From assembly GCF_003568845.1 (NCBI RefSeq), contig NZ_CP030127.1, forward strand, positions 837,501-901,500: DNA of 64,000 nt, written 5' to 3'. Shown here piece by piece: positions 8,243-17,221 of the stretch. Position numbers and translations under genes: made by a program. The notes beneath the pieces were generated by a model that was not told the DNA's origin, made no database searches, and saw nothing but the letters and a program-made list of their open reading frames with translations. Numbering within the stretch: position 1 is the first letter of the stretch; each line of letters begins with the position of its first letter. The DNA is from Indioceanicola profundi (lineage in GTDB: Bacteria; Pseudomonadota; Alphaproteobacteria; Azospirillales; Azospirillaceae).

Positions 8243-9738
8243 GCCCCCGGCAACCAGTTGATATGTGCGGCCACGACCAGCAGCACGGTCAGAACGCCCA
8301 GCATGCGGGACTGCCGGTCACGCAGAGCGAAGAGCACGGGGTCGTCGTTCATCTGTCCGCGGAGGGCCGTGAGCCAAGCGGAACTCAGCCAGTATCCGAG
8401 GATCATGCAGATGAACCACAGGATCTCCGGCGTCGCGTAGGAGTGTGCCGGGGAGTCCGGCTCCACCAGATACATGAAGAAGACCAGGGCCGAGCAGAAA
8501 CCGCTGGCCGCCCCCATGGCGAGCAGCCAGGGATGGTCGCCGGAGCGGTAGCCCCGCCCGGGCGTCGAACGCTTGCCGCTCCGCTCCAGTTCACTGCATT
8601 CCGTGTATCGCTTCATGGCTGCGAGGCTGAGAAAGAAGAACATTGAGAAGGTTAACAGCCACGGCGACATGACGGCCCCGATCACGGTGATGCCGGCCAG
8701 GATGCGCGTGGTGAACAGGAAGGCGAGGACAAAGAGGTCCAGGTTCGGAACGCGCTTCAGCCGGAACGAATAGGCCAACGTGACCACGAGGTAGAGCAGC
8801 GTCACAGCCGCGAATGCCGCCGGCGTGAACAGCAGCAGCACGCCCACCGCGGCCGCAAGCACAGGAATCGCCAGCAGACCGTTCGCAAGCGGCAGGGCGC
8901 CGCAGGCGAAGGGCCGCTTGCACTTACTCCTGTGCTGACGGTCATCGGCAAGGTCCAGCAGGTCATTCAGCAGATAGGTCGCCGAGGCGACGAGGCTGAG
9001 GATCAGCGTTCCGAGCGCCGCCATGGCGACTGCCCCGAGGTCCAGAACTTGGCCTGACAGCAGCAGCGGCACGAAGACCAGACCGTTCTTGGCCCATTGA
9101 TGGACGCGGAGCGCCTTGGCCCAGATGCGCCAGTTCGCCGGTTCCAACGCGAACTGCTCATGCACCACGACATCTTCCGGAAGCCGCTTGGCAAGCTTGG
9201 TTCCGTTGCCGACCAGCACGGCCGAGCGGCAATGCTCCCAGACATGGATGTCGGTGACGGCATCGCCGCAATAGGTGAAATCCGGTCCGAACTTGGCCGT
9301 GATCGCATCGATCTTACGGCGGCCGGACAGGTTCGTCACCCCGTCGCTGCCGATCGCGTCATGGAAGAAGCCGATATCGGCCGCAACCTTGTCGACCAGA
9401 CTTTGATCGGATGCGGAGACGATGGCGACCGTGCGCCCGTCCAGGCGCTGACGCAGCACCCAATCCAGGAAGTCCCGGTTCAGCGGCAGCGACCCGACGT
9501 CAAGATCCACCCGCCGGGCAATTTCCCGCTTCAGGTGGGCCTTGCCGCCGACGAAAAGCCAGTAGGGAATCAGCAACAGCAGCCAAGGCTGCTGTTTTAT
9601 CAATAACGTAAAGCTTTCATAGAGCAGATCGGTCCTGAGCAGCGTGCCGTCCAGATCGACGATTAATGGACGGCTTTCTACCACGCCGCGGGCTTCGTCG
9701 AAGTCGTTCGCGGCGATGGCGGTGTTGCTGTGCAGCAT
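8239..9738 (-). CDS. HAD phosphatase - UbiA prenyltransferase fusion (DPPR synthase/phosphatase-like)
   Basis: 499 residues starting at the ATG at 9738. The open frame runs to 10326, but that extension has no recognisable content and overlaps the response-regulator gene. Residues about 20-200 are a HAD hydrolase: DLDGT near residue 26, AIVSAS (motif II Ser) and GDAVTD (motif IV). The rest is a UbiA-type membrane prenyltransferase with NDLLDLADD and the second Asp motif in YSFRLKRVPNLD. In mycobacteria, Rv3806c (UbiA) transfers phosphoribose from PRPP to decaprenyl phosphate, and a separate phosphatase removes the 5-phosphate; here both may be one chain. First gene of the four-gene overlapping operon. 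Confidence 0.82.
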   Translation of the reverse strand: MLHSNTAIAANDFDEARGVVESRPLIVDLDGTLLRTDLLYESFTLLIKQQPWLLLLIPYWLFVGGKAHLKREIARRVDLDVGSLPLNRDFLDWVLRQRLDGRTVAIVSASDQSLVDKVAADIGFFHDAIGSDGVTNLSGRRKIDAITAKFGPDFTYCGDAVTDIHVWEHCRSAVLVGNGTKLAKRLPEDVVVHEQFALEPANWRIWAKALRVHQWAKNGLVFVPLLLSGQVLDLGAVAMAALGTLILSLVASATYLLNDLLDLADDRQHRSKCKRPFACGALPLANGLLAIPVLAAAVGVLLLFTPAAFAAVTLLYLVVTLAYSFRLKRVPNLDLFVLAFLFTTRILAGITVIGAVMSPWLLTFSMFFFLSLAAMKRYTECSELERSGKRSTPGRGYRSGDHPWLLAMGAASGFCSALVFFMYLVEPDSPAHSYATPEILWFICMILGYWLSSAWLTALRGQMNDDPVLFALRDRQSRMLGVLTVLLVVAAHINWLPGA

Positions 9739-9957
9739 GTAGGCCCCCTCGTCAGCGCCACCTCCAACACGCCGCCAACGCAAATGTCTCCGCGTTGCGG
9801 TGCAACATACGCGATATGAGCTGGGACTAATTTGTGACGAAGGGTCTGTAGTTCGGGAAAACCGCCGCTCAAGGGCATTCAACCCGTTTTTGTGACGCAA
9901 CCCTGTGCTGCTTCGCGCATTAGGATGCTGCGGGAACACTGGCGGGGTGGAGAGGAG

Positions 9958-10332
9958 ATGGGATTGAGGGTCCTGGTGGCGGAGGACGACGTGCTCATCG
10001 CGATGCAACTCGGATCTATACTCGAGGATCTGGGCCACGATGCGTGCTGGTTCGCCACAAGCGGCCCGGAAGCCATGGAGCTTGCCCGGCGGCACAAGCC
10101 GGACCTTGTGACCATGGACGGCCACCTCGCTGCCGGAACCTCCGGCATTCTGGCGGCATCGGCGATTTCCAGCACGCTCGGCATTCCCGTGGTCATGGTG
10201 TCGGGTCATCTCGATGCCCAGACCGCACAGGATGCCGGAGCGGTGGTTCTTGTCGGAAAGCCGTTTCAGCCGGCCGACATCGAGAATGCGCTCCACATCG
10301 CCTGCAAGCTCCGCCTGCCGACGCAAAGCTGA
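9958..10332 (+). CDS. Single-domain response regulator
   Basis: 124 residues forming one CheY-like receiver domain with no output domain. The acidic pocket is E9/D10/D11 (VLVAEDD), the phospho-acceptor is D54 (LVTMDGH), followed by Ser in VVMVSGH and Lys in LVGKP. The ATG at 9958 is preferred over a GTG at 9892 because AGAGGAG sits just before it and the domain begins immediately. Likely a signalling intermediate. No histidine kinase is adjacent; the nearest is about 19 kb away. Confidence 0.85.
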   Translation: MGLRVLVAEDDVLIAMQLGSILEDLGHDACWFATSGPEAMELARRHKPDLVTMDGHLAAGTSGILAASAISSTLGIPVVMVSGHLDAQTAQDAGAVVLVGKPFQPADIENALHIACKLRLPTQS

Positions 10333-10398
10333 CCATGGATAGCCGTCCGTCGGAAGCGGCGGGACACTTCTGACATCGGCATCCGATCAAGCGGTGGC

Positions 10399-10415
10399 TG
10401 AGGCGGCACGCCTCA
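10399..10415. terminator. Possible bidirectional terminator hairpin
   Basis: A 7-bp stem (TGAGGCG / CGCCTCA) with a 3-base loop between the convergent response-regulator and UDP-sugar decarboxylase genes. No U-tract follows on either strand, so the function is tentative. Confidence 0.35.
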
Positions 10416-10455
10416 TCTCGCGCGTACCGCCTCCTGACGGACGAGCCGGTTCCGC

Positions 10456-11469
10456 CTAAACCTTACCGGCGCCGACCTTGACGGCGGCTGGCGCGGGGGC
10501 GGTGAGACGCTCGGCGAAGTAGTCCACGGTGCGCCGCAGCCCCTCCTCCAGCGACACTCTCGGCTCCCACTCCAGCATCGTGCGGGCGCGGGTGATGTCC
10601 GGGCAGCGCTGGATCGGGTCGTCCACCGGCAAGGGCTCGAACACGATGGGGCTGGAGCTGCCGAGATAGTCGCGGATCTTTTCCGCCAGCTCCAGCACGC
10701 GGGTCTCCACCGGATTGCCGAGATTGATCGGGCCGGTCACCTCGTCCGGGGCGTTCATCAGGCGGATCATGCCCTCGATCAGATCGTCCACATAGCAGAA
10801 GGACCGGGTCTGCGAGCCGTCGCCATAGATGGTGATCGGCTCCCCCTGCAGGGCCTGGACGATGAAGTTCGACACCACGCGCCCGTCCGCCGGGTGCATG
10901 CGGGGCCCGTAGGTATTGAAGATGCGCATCACCCGGATGCGCAGATCGTGCTGGCGGTGATAGTCGAAGAACAGGGTCTCGGCACAGCGCTTGCCCTCGT
11001 CATAGCAGGCGCGCGGACCGATCGGGTTCACATTGCCGCGGTAATCCTCGGTCTGCGGATGCACCGTGGGATCGCCATACACCTCCGAGGTGGAGGCCTG
11101 GAGGATCTTGGCCCCGGTGCGCTTTGCCAGTCCCAGCATGTTGATGGCGCCGTGCACGCTGACCTTGGCCGTCTGGACGGGGTCGTGCTGATAGTGCACC
11201 GGGCTGGCCGGGCAGGCGAGATTGTAGATCTCGTCCACCTCCACATAGATCGGGAAGGTGATGTCGTGGCGCATCACCTCGAAATGCGGGTTCTGTAGCA
11301 GATGGGAGATGTTCGCGCGGTTGCCGGTGAAGAAGTTGTCGACGCAGAGCACGTCGTTCCCCATCGCCAGAAGCCGCTCACACAGGTGAGAACCAAGAAA
11401 TCCGGCGCCCCCCGTCACCAGGCAACGTTTGCGCCCACCAAACCGGTCCAGCAGCTCCCGACGGTGCAT
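10456..11469 (-). CDS. uxs: UDP-glucuronate decarboxylase (UDP-xylose synthase) family
   Basis: 337 residues of an extended SDR. Visible are the NAD-binding GGAGFLGSH, the NLACPASP segment diagnostic of UDP-glucuronate decarboxylases, the active-site STSEVYG, and the YxxxK pair in [11 protein letters not shown]. This enzyme makes UDP-xylose from UDP-glucuronate in the cytoplasm for polysaccharide synthesis. The frame is open to 11523, but the ATG at 11469 has a strong GGAGGG site 5 bases upstream. Monocistronic, with a hairpin at its 3' end. A dTDP-glucose dehydratase is less likely given the ACPASP motif. Confidence 0.88.
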   Translation of the reverse strand: MHRRELLDRFGGRKRCLVTGGAGFLGSHLCERLLAMGNDVLCVDNFFTGNRANISHLLQNPHFEVMRHDITFPIYVEVDEIYNLACPASPVHYQHDPVQTAKVSVHGAINMLGLAKRTGAKILQASTSEVYGDPTVHPQTEDYRGNVNPIGPRACYDEGKRCAETLFFDYHRQHDLRIRVMRIFNTYGPRMHPADGRVVSNFIVQALQGEPITIYGDGSQTRSFCYVDDLIEGMIRLMNAPDEVTGPINLGNPVETRVLELAEKIRDYLGSSSPIVFEPLPVDDPIQRCPDITRARTMLEWEPRVSLEEGLRRTVDYFAERLTAPAPAAVKVGAGKV

Positions 11470-11789
11470 TCTTTCCCTCCACGGTTTCTTGCAAGCTGAA
11501 CGCTTCAGCGGGCGATGCGGCACGGTAGAACCGGTTCAACATCTACAAAAGGGCAGGAAAAGTAGGTCGCCGGATGGCGAGGGATACCTCCGACCGAACG
11601 TAAAAACGCCAACGATCAGCTAGGATGCCCCCTCAATAGGCACCATGAAAGGCAGGAATACGGAACCGACCTATCCGTCCGCGCGGGGCGTCTGGAACGG
11701 GGCGGCCGGCATGCCGGCCGGACAGCGCACCGTGCTCTCAAAGGCTTATCGGACTTGTGCGGCGCGAAAGGCTGGACTATCAAGGCTGC

Positions 11790-11965
11790 ATCGAAGGTGC
11801 CCCCTCGGGGGTGAAAAGGGAATGCGGTGAGGTCCGGAAGGACTGAATCCGCGGCTGTCCCCGCAACTGTGAGCGGTGAGCGCTGCCCGTCTACGGCCAC
11901 TGGGAAACTGGGAAGGCCGGGCATGCGCCCTGACCCGCAAGCCAGGAGACCTGCCTTCGGAAATG
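11790..11965 (+). ncRNA. Cobalamin (AdoCbl) riboswitch
   Basis: The leader carries ordered cobalamin-aptamer landmarks: an initial AAGGTGCC-like element, GTGAAAAGGGAATGCGGTG, then CTGTCCCCGCAACTGTGAGC, GCCACTGGGAAACTGGGAAGGC, and the closing GACCCGCAAGCCAGGAGACC at about 11932-11951. It lies about 210 bases upstream of btuB and reads in the same direction, so adenosylcobalamin should repress the whole B12 uptake/synthesis operon. The expression platform was not resolved. Boundaries are approximate. Confidence 0.92.
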
Positions 11966-12173
11966 CGTCGCACGGCCGTTGGGCGGGGTGTCCTGGCGGG
12001 GCGGGTTTCCGTTTCGTGCCGGCGCTTCGGAAGGAGTGCGCCCGCGTGAACGCCATGCCATCGCATGTCGGCACCGACCCGGCCTGTCCGGTTCCGCCAG
12101 CATCCGTCCCTTGGACGGTTGCCGCGCGGGCCTGCTTCCGATTTCGCATCATCGCGGAACGGAGCCTTGAAAA

Positions 12174-14057
12174 GTGCCAAAGTCCAGTCTCTACCCAATG
12201 TCCCGCCGGCCAGCGTTGTGGCTGGCATTCGGCATCGCCGCCGTCCTTCCCCTACCGGCATTTGCCCAGGCGGGCGTGCAGGCCGGAGACATAGAGGAAA
12301 TCGTCATCACCGCCACGCGCGTGCCGACCCGCCTCGACCGTGTCGGCAGCAGCATCAGCGTGATCACCGCCAAGGAGATTGAACGTAGCCAGCAGCCCCA
12401 GGCCATAGACGTGCTGCGGCGCGTGCCGGGCGTCTCCATCTCCCGCAGCGGCGGGGTGGGATCGACGTCCCTCCTGCGCCTGCGCGGCTCAGAACCGGGC
12501 ATGGTCAAGGTGGTGATCGACGGCGTCGAGATGAACGATGCGTCCAGCGCCAACCGGGAGTTCGATTTCAACGCCCTGCTCACCGATGATATCGAGCGGA
12601 TCGAGGTGCTGCGCGGCCCGCAGAGCGCGCTTTACGGCAATGATGCCATGGCGGGCGTGATCAATATCATCACCCGTCGCGGCCAGGGTCCGCTCACGGT
12701 CCGCGGCCTGATCGAAGGCGGCGCCTACGACACCCTCCGCCAAAACCTGTCGGTGAGCGGCGCGTCCGGCGGCGTGGAATATGCCCTGTCGGGCAGCAAC
12801 TACGAGACGGACGGTTTCTCCCGCATTGCCGCAGGCGATGAGGATGACGGAAGCACCGCCCGGTCGGTGCAGGGCCGGCTCGGCTTCCGCCCCAATGAAC
12901 AGGTCCGGATCGACCTTTCCGGCGGCTGGTCCTGGCTGGACACGGATTTCGATCCCGGCGCCACCAGCGACGGGCTGGCCTTCCAGGAAAAGGAAACCCT
13001 GCATGGCCGGGCAGCAGGCATGCTGACCGGGTTGGATGGCAGATTGGAAACCACCATGGCCGTGGGCGCCAGCCGGACGGAGCGGGATTTCGACGAGCCT
13101 CTGGGCTTCTATCGCTTTTCCACCTTCGACAGCGACCAGCTCGGCGTCGACCTGCTCTCGAACCTGCGTCTGCGCGCGGCGGACGTGGCGACGCTCGGCG
13201 TCGCCTGGGACCGGGAAAAGGCTGAGACAACGAACACCAGTGCCGGCGTCACTGCGCCAGGCGTGTCGGCGGACGTGGAAACCTGGGCCGTGTTTGGCCA
13301 GTACCTGGCCGCCGTCACGGAGGAGCTGACGGTCACGCTGGGACTGCGCCATGATGATCACGCCCAGTTCGGTGGCGAGACGACCTGGCGCACCACCGCG
13401 GCCTATGCGCTGGACCAGACCGGAACCGTGTTCCGGGCCAGCTACGGCACCGCCCGGCGAGCGCCCAGCCTGTATCAGCTTTTCGACCCAAGCTTCGGCA
13501 ATGCCGAGTTGGAGGCGGAAGAAAGCTGGGGAGCGGATGCGGGCATGGAGCAGAGCCTGCTGGATGGCAAAGTGACCGCCGGGGTCACTGTGTTCCGGAA
13601 TCGCTACGACGATCTGATCGCCTTTACCAACGGCTATGTGAATGTCGGTGAGGCGCGCAGTCAGGGTATCGAGGCCAGCCTGTCCGCACGCCCGGCGAGC
13701 TGGTTGGAGCTGAGCGCGAACTATACCTGGCTGGACACCAAGAACCTGGATACCGGCCGCGAACTGCCGCGCCGTCCGCGCAACATGGTGAATCTCGCGG
13801 CGGATATCGCCTTGACGGAGGTTGCCAGCCTTGGGGCCGACCTGCGCTATGTCAGCTCTCAGCTTGATCGCGCCACCGCCACCTCGCCCCGGCTTGACGG
13901 ATACGCGGTCGTCAACCTGCTTGGGCGCTGGCGTGTGGCGGACGGCATCAGCCTGTTCGGCCGCATCGAAAACCTGTTCGACGAGGAGTATCAGGAGGTC
14001 CTGAACTACAACACGCCCGGCCGCTCCGCCTATGGCGGCGTCCGGGTGGAGTTCTGA
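12174..14057 (+). CDS. btuB: TonB-dependent vitamin B12 receptor BtuB
   Basis: 627 residues (GTG start at 12174 with GGAG upstream; an internal ATG at 12198 is an alternative). A signal peptide ends near FAQA. A TonB-box-like EEIVITATRVP follows at about residues 42-52, then a plug domain with SLLRLRG, the VLRGPQSALYGNDAMAGVIN block, and a 22-strand barrel ending in the aromatic terminus GVRVEF. Outer-membrane importer of cobalamin. The riboswitch upstream and btuFCD immediately downstream (3-base gap) support the substrate. The final motif NLFDEEYQEVLNYNTPGRS is typical of BtuB. Confidence 0.93.
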   Translation: MPKSSLYPMSRRPALWLAFGIAAVLPLPAFAQAGVQAGDIEEIVITATRVPTRLDRVGSSISVITAKEIERSQQPQAIDVLRRVPGVSISRSGGVGSTSLLRLRGSEPGMVKVVIDGVEMNDASSANREFDFNALLTDDIERIEVLRGPQSALYGNDAMAGVINIITRRGQGPLTVRGLIEGGAYDTLRQNLSVSGASGGVEYALSGSNYETDGFSRIAAGDEDDGSTARSVQGRLGFRPNEQVRIDLSGGWSWLDTDFDPGATSDGLAFQEKETLHGRAAGMLTGLDGRLETTMAVGASRTERDFDEPLGFYRFSTFDSDQLGVDLLSNLRLRAADVATLGVAWDREKAETTNTSAGVTAPGVSADVETWAVFGQYLAAVTEELTVTLGLRHDDHAQFGGETTWRTTAAYALDQTGTVFRASYGTARRAPSLYQLFDPSFGNAELEAEESWGADAGMEQSLLDGKVTAGVTVFRNRYDDLIAFTNGYVNVGEARSQGIEASLSARPASWLELSANYTWLDTKNLDTGRELPRRPRNMVNLAADIALTEVASLGADLRYVSSQLDRATATSPRLDGYAVVNLLGRWRVADGISLFGRIENLFDEEYQEVLNYNTPGRSAYGGVRVEF

Positions 14058-14060
14058 TCG

Positions 14061-14885
14061 ATGATCGCCCGCGCCCTTCTGATGCTGCTGTTTATCGCGC
14101 TGTCCGTCGGAGGGGCGCAGGCGGCGCCGACCCGCGTGGTTTCGCTCTCCCTCTGCACCGACCAGTTCGTGCTGGCGCTGGCAGAACGAGGACAGGTCGC
14201 GGCGTTGAGCCGTCTGGCCGGCGACCCGCATCTGTCGCCCTTTGCCGCCCAGGCAGCGGGCATGCCCCGGCATGGCGGCACGGCGGAGGAAATCCTGATG
14301 CTGAAGCCGGACCTTGTTGTAGCAGGCGGCTTCGCCCGCGGCCGTACGGTGGAGATGCTGGAACGGCTGGGCGTTCCCGTGCTGCGCCTGCGCTCCGCCA
14401 CCTTGCTGGCCGATATCCTGCCCCAGGTGGAGCAGGTGGCCCAGGCGCTTGGCCGTATGGAGGAGGGCCATGCCCTGCGGGCCTCCCTCGAAGCGCGGTA
14501 TGCCGCCAAGCAGGGCGGACAGCGGGTCGGCACGGCGGCGCTGTACCGCCCCGGCGGGGATGCGCCGGGCACCCGCGACCTTGCCAACGACATGATGTCG
14601 ACCGCCGGTCTGACCAACATTGCCGGCAGGCTGGCCCGCCGCGCCAATGGCCGGGTGTTCGTAGAGCAGCTGGTGCTGGACCCGCCGGACATATTGGTGG
14701 TGGACAGCCGACGGCCGGACCGGCCGGGCATCGGCCAATCCATCCTGGATCACCCCGCCCTGCGCCCCATCGCCGGCCGGATGCGGGAGGTGGAGTTCCC
14801 AATCAAATACTGGCTCTGCGCCGGTCCAGGCTCGTTCGACGGGGCCGAGGTGCTGCGTGCCGCAGCGTTGGAAACTAAGCCATGA
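14061..14885 (+). CDS. btuF: Periplasmic cobalamin-binding protein BtuF
   Basis: A 274-residue class III (helical backbone) substrate-binding protein with signal peptide (MIARALLMLLFIALSVGGAQA). The body starts with the usual PTRVVSLSLCTDQFVLALA, and AEEILMLKPDLVVAGG is the conserved domain-1 motif. It delivers cobalamin to BtuCD in the inner membrane. It starts 3 bases after btuB and overlaps btuC by 4 bases. A siderophore-binding role is possible by family, but the riboswitch context favours B12 or cobinamide. Confidence 0.88.
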   Translation: MIARALLMLLFIALSVGGAQAAPTRVVSLSLCTDQFVLALAERGQVAALSRLAGDPHLSPFAAQAAGMPRHGGTAEEILMLKPDLVVAGGFARGRTVEMLERLGVPVLRLRSATLLADILPQVEQVAQALGRMEEGHALRASLEARYAAKQGGQRVGTAALYRPGGDAPGTRDLANDMMSTAGLTNIAGRLARRANGRVFVEQLVLDPPDILVVDSRRPDRPGIGQSILDHPALRPIAGRMREVEFPIKYWLCAGPGSFDGAEVLRAAALETKP

Positions 14886-15904
14886 CCGTCCTTTCCGTTC
14901 CGGCACGGTCCCTTGTAGCTGACATGCCGCTCTGCAGTGGGCTGGCGGCGTTGCTGGCGGTGCTGTTCGTGACATCCCTGGTGGTCGGCCCGGCGGCGGT
15001 TCCGCCGGGAGAACTATTGGCCGGGCTCTTCGGTCGGGGCGATCCGGCCGTAGTGCTGGTTGCACAGGAGATAAGGCTGCCCCGCGCCCTGTTGGGAGCA
15101 TTGGTCGGGGCCGGGCTGGGCATGGCCGGGGCAGCGCTGCAGGGCTTTCTGCGCAATCCCCTGGCCGATCCTGGCCTGGTTGGCGCCTCCTCCTCCGCCT
15201 CGGTCGGGGCCGTGCTGGTGCTGTATTTCGGGCTGTCGGCCGCCTTTCCCCTGGCGCTGCCCCTGGCCGGAATGACGGGCGCTGGCGTCGGCATGGCCTT
15301 GATCCTGATGTTGGCTGGCAGGCAGGCAAGCGTACTGAGCTTGATCCTGGCCGGGGTGGCTGTGCAGACGCTGGCGGGATCGTTGACCTCCCTTGCCCTC
15401 AACCTCGCCCCCAACCCCCACGCGGCGCTGGAGATCGCCTTCTGGCTTCTCGGCTCGCTCACCGACCGCACGCTGGACCATGCCGCGGTGGCCGCCCCCT
15501 TCCTTGCCGCCGGGCTGGTCATGCTGTTCCAGGCCCGGCGGCATCTGGACGCGCTGGGTCTGGGGGAGCGGACAGCGGTCAGCCTGGGGGTGGACGTGGA
15601 CAGGCTGCGGCTGCGGGTCGTACTTGGCACGGTGCTGGCCGTGGGGTCCGGGGTTTCGGTGACCGGCAGCATCGGCTTCGTCGGGCTGGTGGTCCCGAAC
15701 CTGTTGCGCCCGCTGGTCGGGCATGAGCCCGGACGCCTGCTCCTGCCAAGCGCCCTGGCCGGCGGCGCCCTTCTGCTGCTGGCCGATATCCTGGTGCGGC
15801 TGGCGCCAACCAATGATGAGCTGAAGCTGGGCGTCGTCACCGGCCTGATCGGAGCGCCATTTTTCCTGCATCTGCTGCGCAAGTTGAGAGCGGAGGTCCG
15901 ATGA
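14882..15904 (+). CDS. btuC: Cobalamin ABC transporter permease BtuC
   Basis: A 340-residue FecCD-family permease with about ten membrane helices. Recognisable motifs are RLPRALLGALVGAGLGMAG, QGFLRNPLADPGLVGASS and, near the C-terminus, GSIGFVGLVVPNLLRPLVGH, which contacts the ATPase. It forms the inner-membrane channel for the BtuF-delivered substrate. Four-base overlaps with btuF and btuD indicate translational coupling. No internal defect was seen. Confidence 0.9.
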   Translation: MTVLSVPARSLVADMPLCSGLAALLAVLFVTSLVVGPAAVPPGELLAGLFGRGDPAVVLVAQEIRLPRALLGALVGAGLGMAGAALQGFLRNPLADPGLVGASSSASVGAVLVLYFGLSAAFPLALPLAGMTGAGVGMALILMLAGRQASVLSLILAGVAVQTLAGSLTSLALNLAPNPHAALEIAFWLLGSLTDRTLDHAAVAAPFLAAGLVMLFQARRHLDALGLGERTAVSLGVDVDRLRLRVVLGTVLAVGSGVSVTGSIGFVGLVVPNLLRPLVGHEPGRLLLPSALAGGALLLLADILVRLAPTNDELKLGVVTGLIGAPFFLHLLRKLRAEVR

Positions 15905-16695
15905 GCGGGCTACAGGCCACAGGCATCTCCGTCGCCCTGGGGGGCAGGCCGGTGCTGGACGGGGTAACCGCCCGGCTCACCCCTGGGGAGCTGGTCGGGC
16001 TTATCGGCCCGAACGGGGCCGGCAAGACCACCCTGCTCGGCGTGCTGGCTGGGCTGACCCGGCCCGACAGGGGAGAGGCGACGCTGGACGGTGAGCTGCT
16101 TGCCGCCCTACCGGGACCGGAACGGGCGCGGCGTCTGGCGTATCTGGACCAGAATGCCCACAGCCATTGGCCGTTACGGGCCGAGCGGGTGGTCACGCTG
16201 GGCCGGCTGCCACATGCCGATGCTTGGCGCGGTCCGGCGCCGGAGGATGCGGCGGCGGTGGAGCGCGCATTGGCGCGCTGTCAGGTCATGCATCTGCGCG
16301 ACCGCATCGCGACCACCCTGTCCGGCGGGGAACGGGCGCGGGTCATGTTGGCCAGGGCGCTGGCGGTGGAGCCTGACTATCTGCTGGCGGACGAACCCGC
16401 GGCAGGCCTTGACCCCTATCACCAGCTCCAGGTGATGGAACTGCTGGCCGGGTTGGCGGCTGCGGGCATGGGGGTACTCGTCGTGCTGCACGACCTTACG
16501 CTGGCGCTGCGCTTCTGCACCCGGCTCTGCCTGCTGGCGGAAGGGGCAGGGATCGTCGCCGATGCAGCTCCCGCCGACCTTATTGAAACCGGCCTGCTGG
16601 AGCGGGTCTATGGCATCGAGTTGCATCACGGCGCCCGCGACGGGCAGCCCTTTGCACTGCCCTGGCGACGTGGGCCGGGAGCATGCAATGCCTGA
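15901..16695 (+). CDS. btuD: Cobalamin ABC transporter ATPase BtuD
   Basis: A 264-residue ABC ATPase. Walker A is GPNGAGKTT (about residues 37-45), the signature is LSGGERARVMLARAL, Walker B is YLLADEPAAGLDP, and the switch histidine is in VVLHDLTLAL. It drives BtuC. It overlaps btuC by 4 bases and ends 8 bases into cobU, so uptake and adenosylation/assembly genes are one operon. A haem or siderophore ATPase would look the same; context decides. Confidence 0.9.
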   Translation: MSGLQATGISVALGGRPVLDGVTARLTPGELVGLIGPNGAGKTTLLGVLAGLTRPDRGEATLDGELLAALPGPERARRLAYLDQNAHSHWPLRAERVVTLGRLPHADAWRGPAPEDAAAVERALARCQVMHLRDRIATTLSGGERARVMLARALAVEPDYLLADEPAAGLDPYHQLQVMELLAGLAAAGMGVLVVLHDLTLALRFCTRLCLLAEGAGIVADAAPADLIETGLLERVYGIELHHGARDGQPFALPWRRGPGACNA

Positions 16696-17221
16696 TGCCC
16701 TGCCCCGCGTGACCCTGGTTCTCGGGGGTGCCCGCTCAGGCAAGAGCCGCCACGCCGAAACCCTGATCCGCGCCCTGCCTTCCCCATGGAGCTATATCGC
16801 CACTGCCCAGCCCTTTGATGCAGAGATGCAGGAGCGGATCGCCCGTCATCAGGAGGATCGTAGCGAAGGCTGGATCACGGTGGAGGAACCGCTGGATTTG
16901 GCCGCGGCCCTGCGGGCACAGGCGGGCGGGCCGGTTCTGGTCGACTGCCTGACCCTGTGGCTCAGCAATCTCATGCTGTCTGAGCGCGATCCGGAGATGG
17001 AGACGGGCCGCCTGCTTGCGGCACTGGATGTAGTGGCCGGACCCGTCGTGCTGGTGTCCAACGAGGTCGGGATGGGCATCGTGCCGGACAACGCCTTGGC
17101 CCGCGCCTTTCGCGATGCTGCCGGCCGGCTGAACCAGAGGGTAGCGGCCATGGCCGACCGCGTCGTGCTGGTGGTCGCCGGACTGCCTTTGACTGTGAAA
17201 CAGGAGACATCCCATGGATGA
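16688..17221 (+). CDS. cobU: Adenosylcobinamide kinase / guanylyltransferase
   Basis: 177 residues (start ATG at 16688 inside the end of btuD; the open frame to 16562 is only a btuD shadow). The P-loop is LVLGGARSGKSRHAE near the N-terminus, followed by the family motif YIATAQPFDAEMQERI and a histidine in IARHQEDR that in CobU is the guanylylation site region. VDCLTLWLSNLM and VSNEVGMGIVP are further CobU blocks. It activates adenosylcobinamide (phosphate) to GDP-cobinamide during salvage and de novo assembly. It overlaps cobO by 8 bases. Confidence 0.92.
   Translation: MPDALPRVTLVLGGARSGKSRHAETLIRALPSPWSYIATAQPFDAEMQERIARHQEDRSEGWITVEEPLDLAAALRAQAGGPVLVDCLTLWLSNLMLSERDPEMETGRLLAALDVVAGPVVLVSNEVGMGIVPDNALARAFRDAAGRLNQRVAAMADRVVLVVAGLPLTVKQETSHG

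Noticed and set aside
9739-10326. N-terminal extension of the HAD-UbiA frame
   Set aside because: No recognisable content, no hydrophobic pattern, and it overlaps the response-regulator gene; the ATG at 9738 directly precedes the HAD domain.
12489-15329. A 946-residue open frame on the minus strand
   Set aside because: It lies antisense to btuB, btuF and btuC, which are clearly real; its composition is the mirror of GC-rich codon usage.
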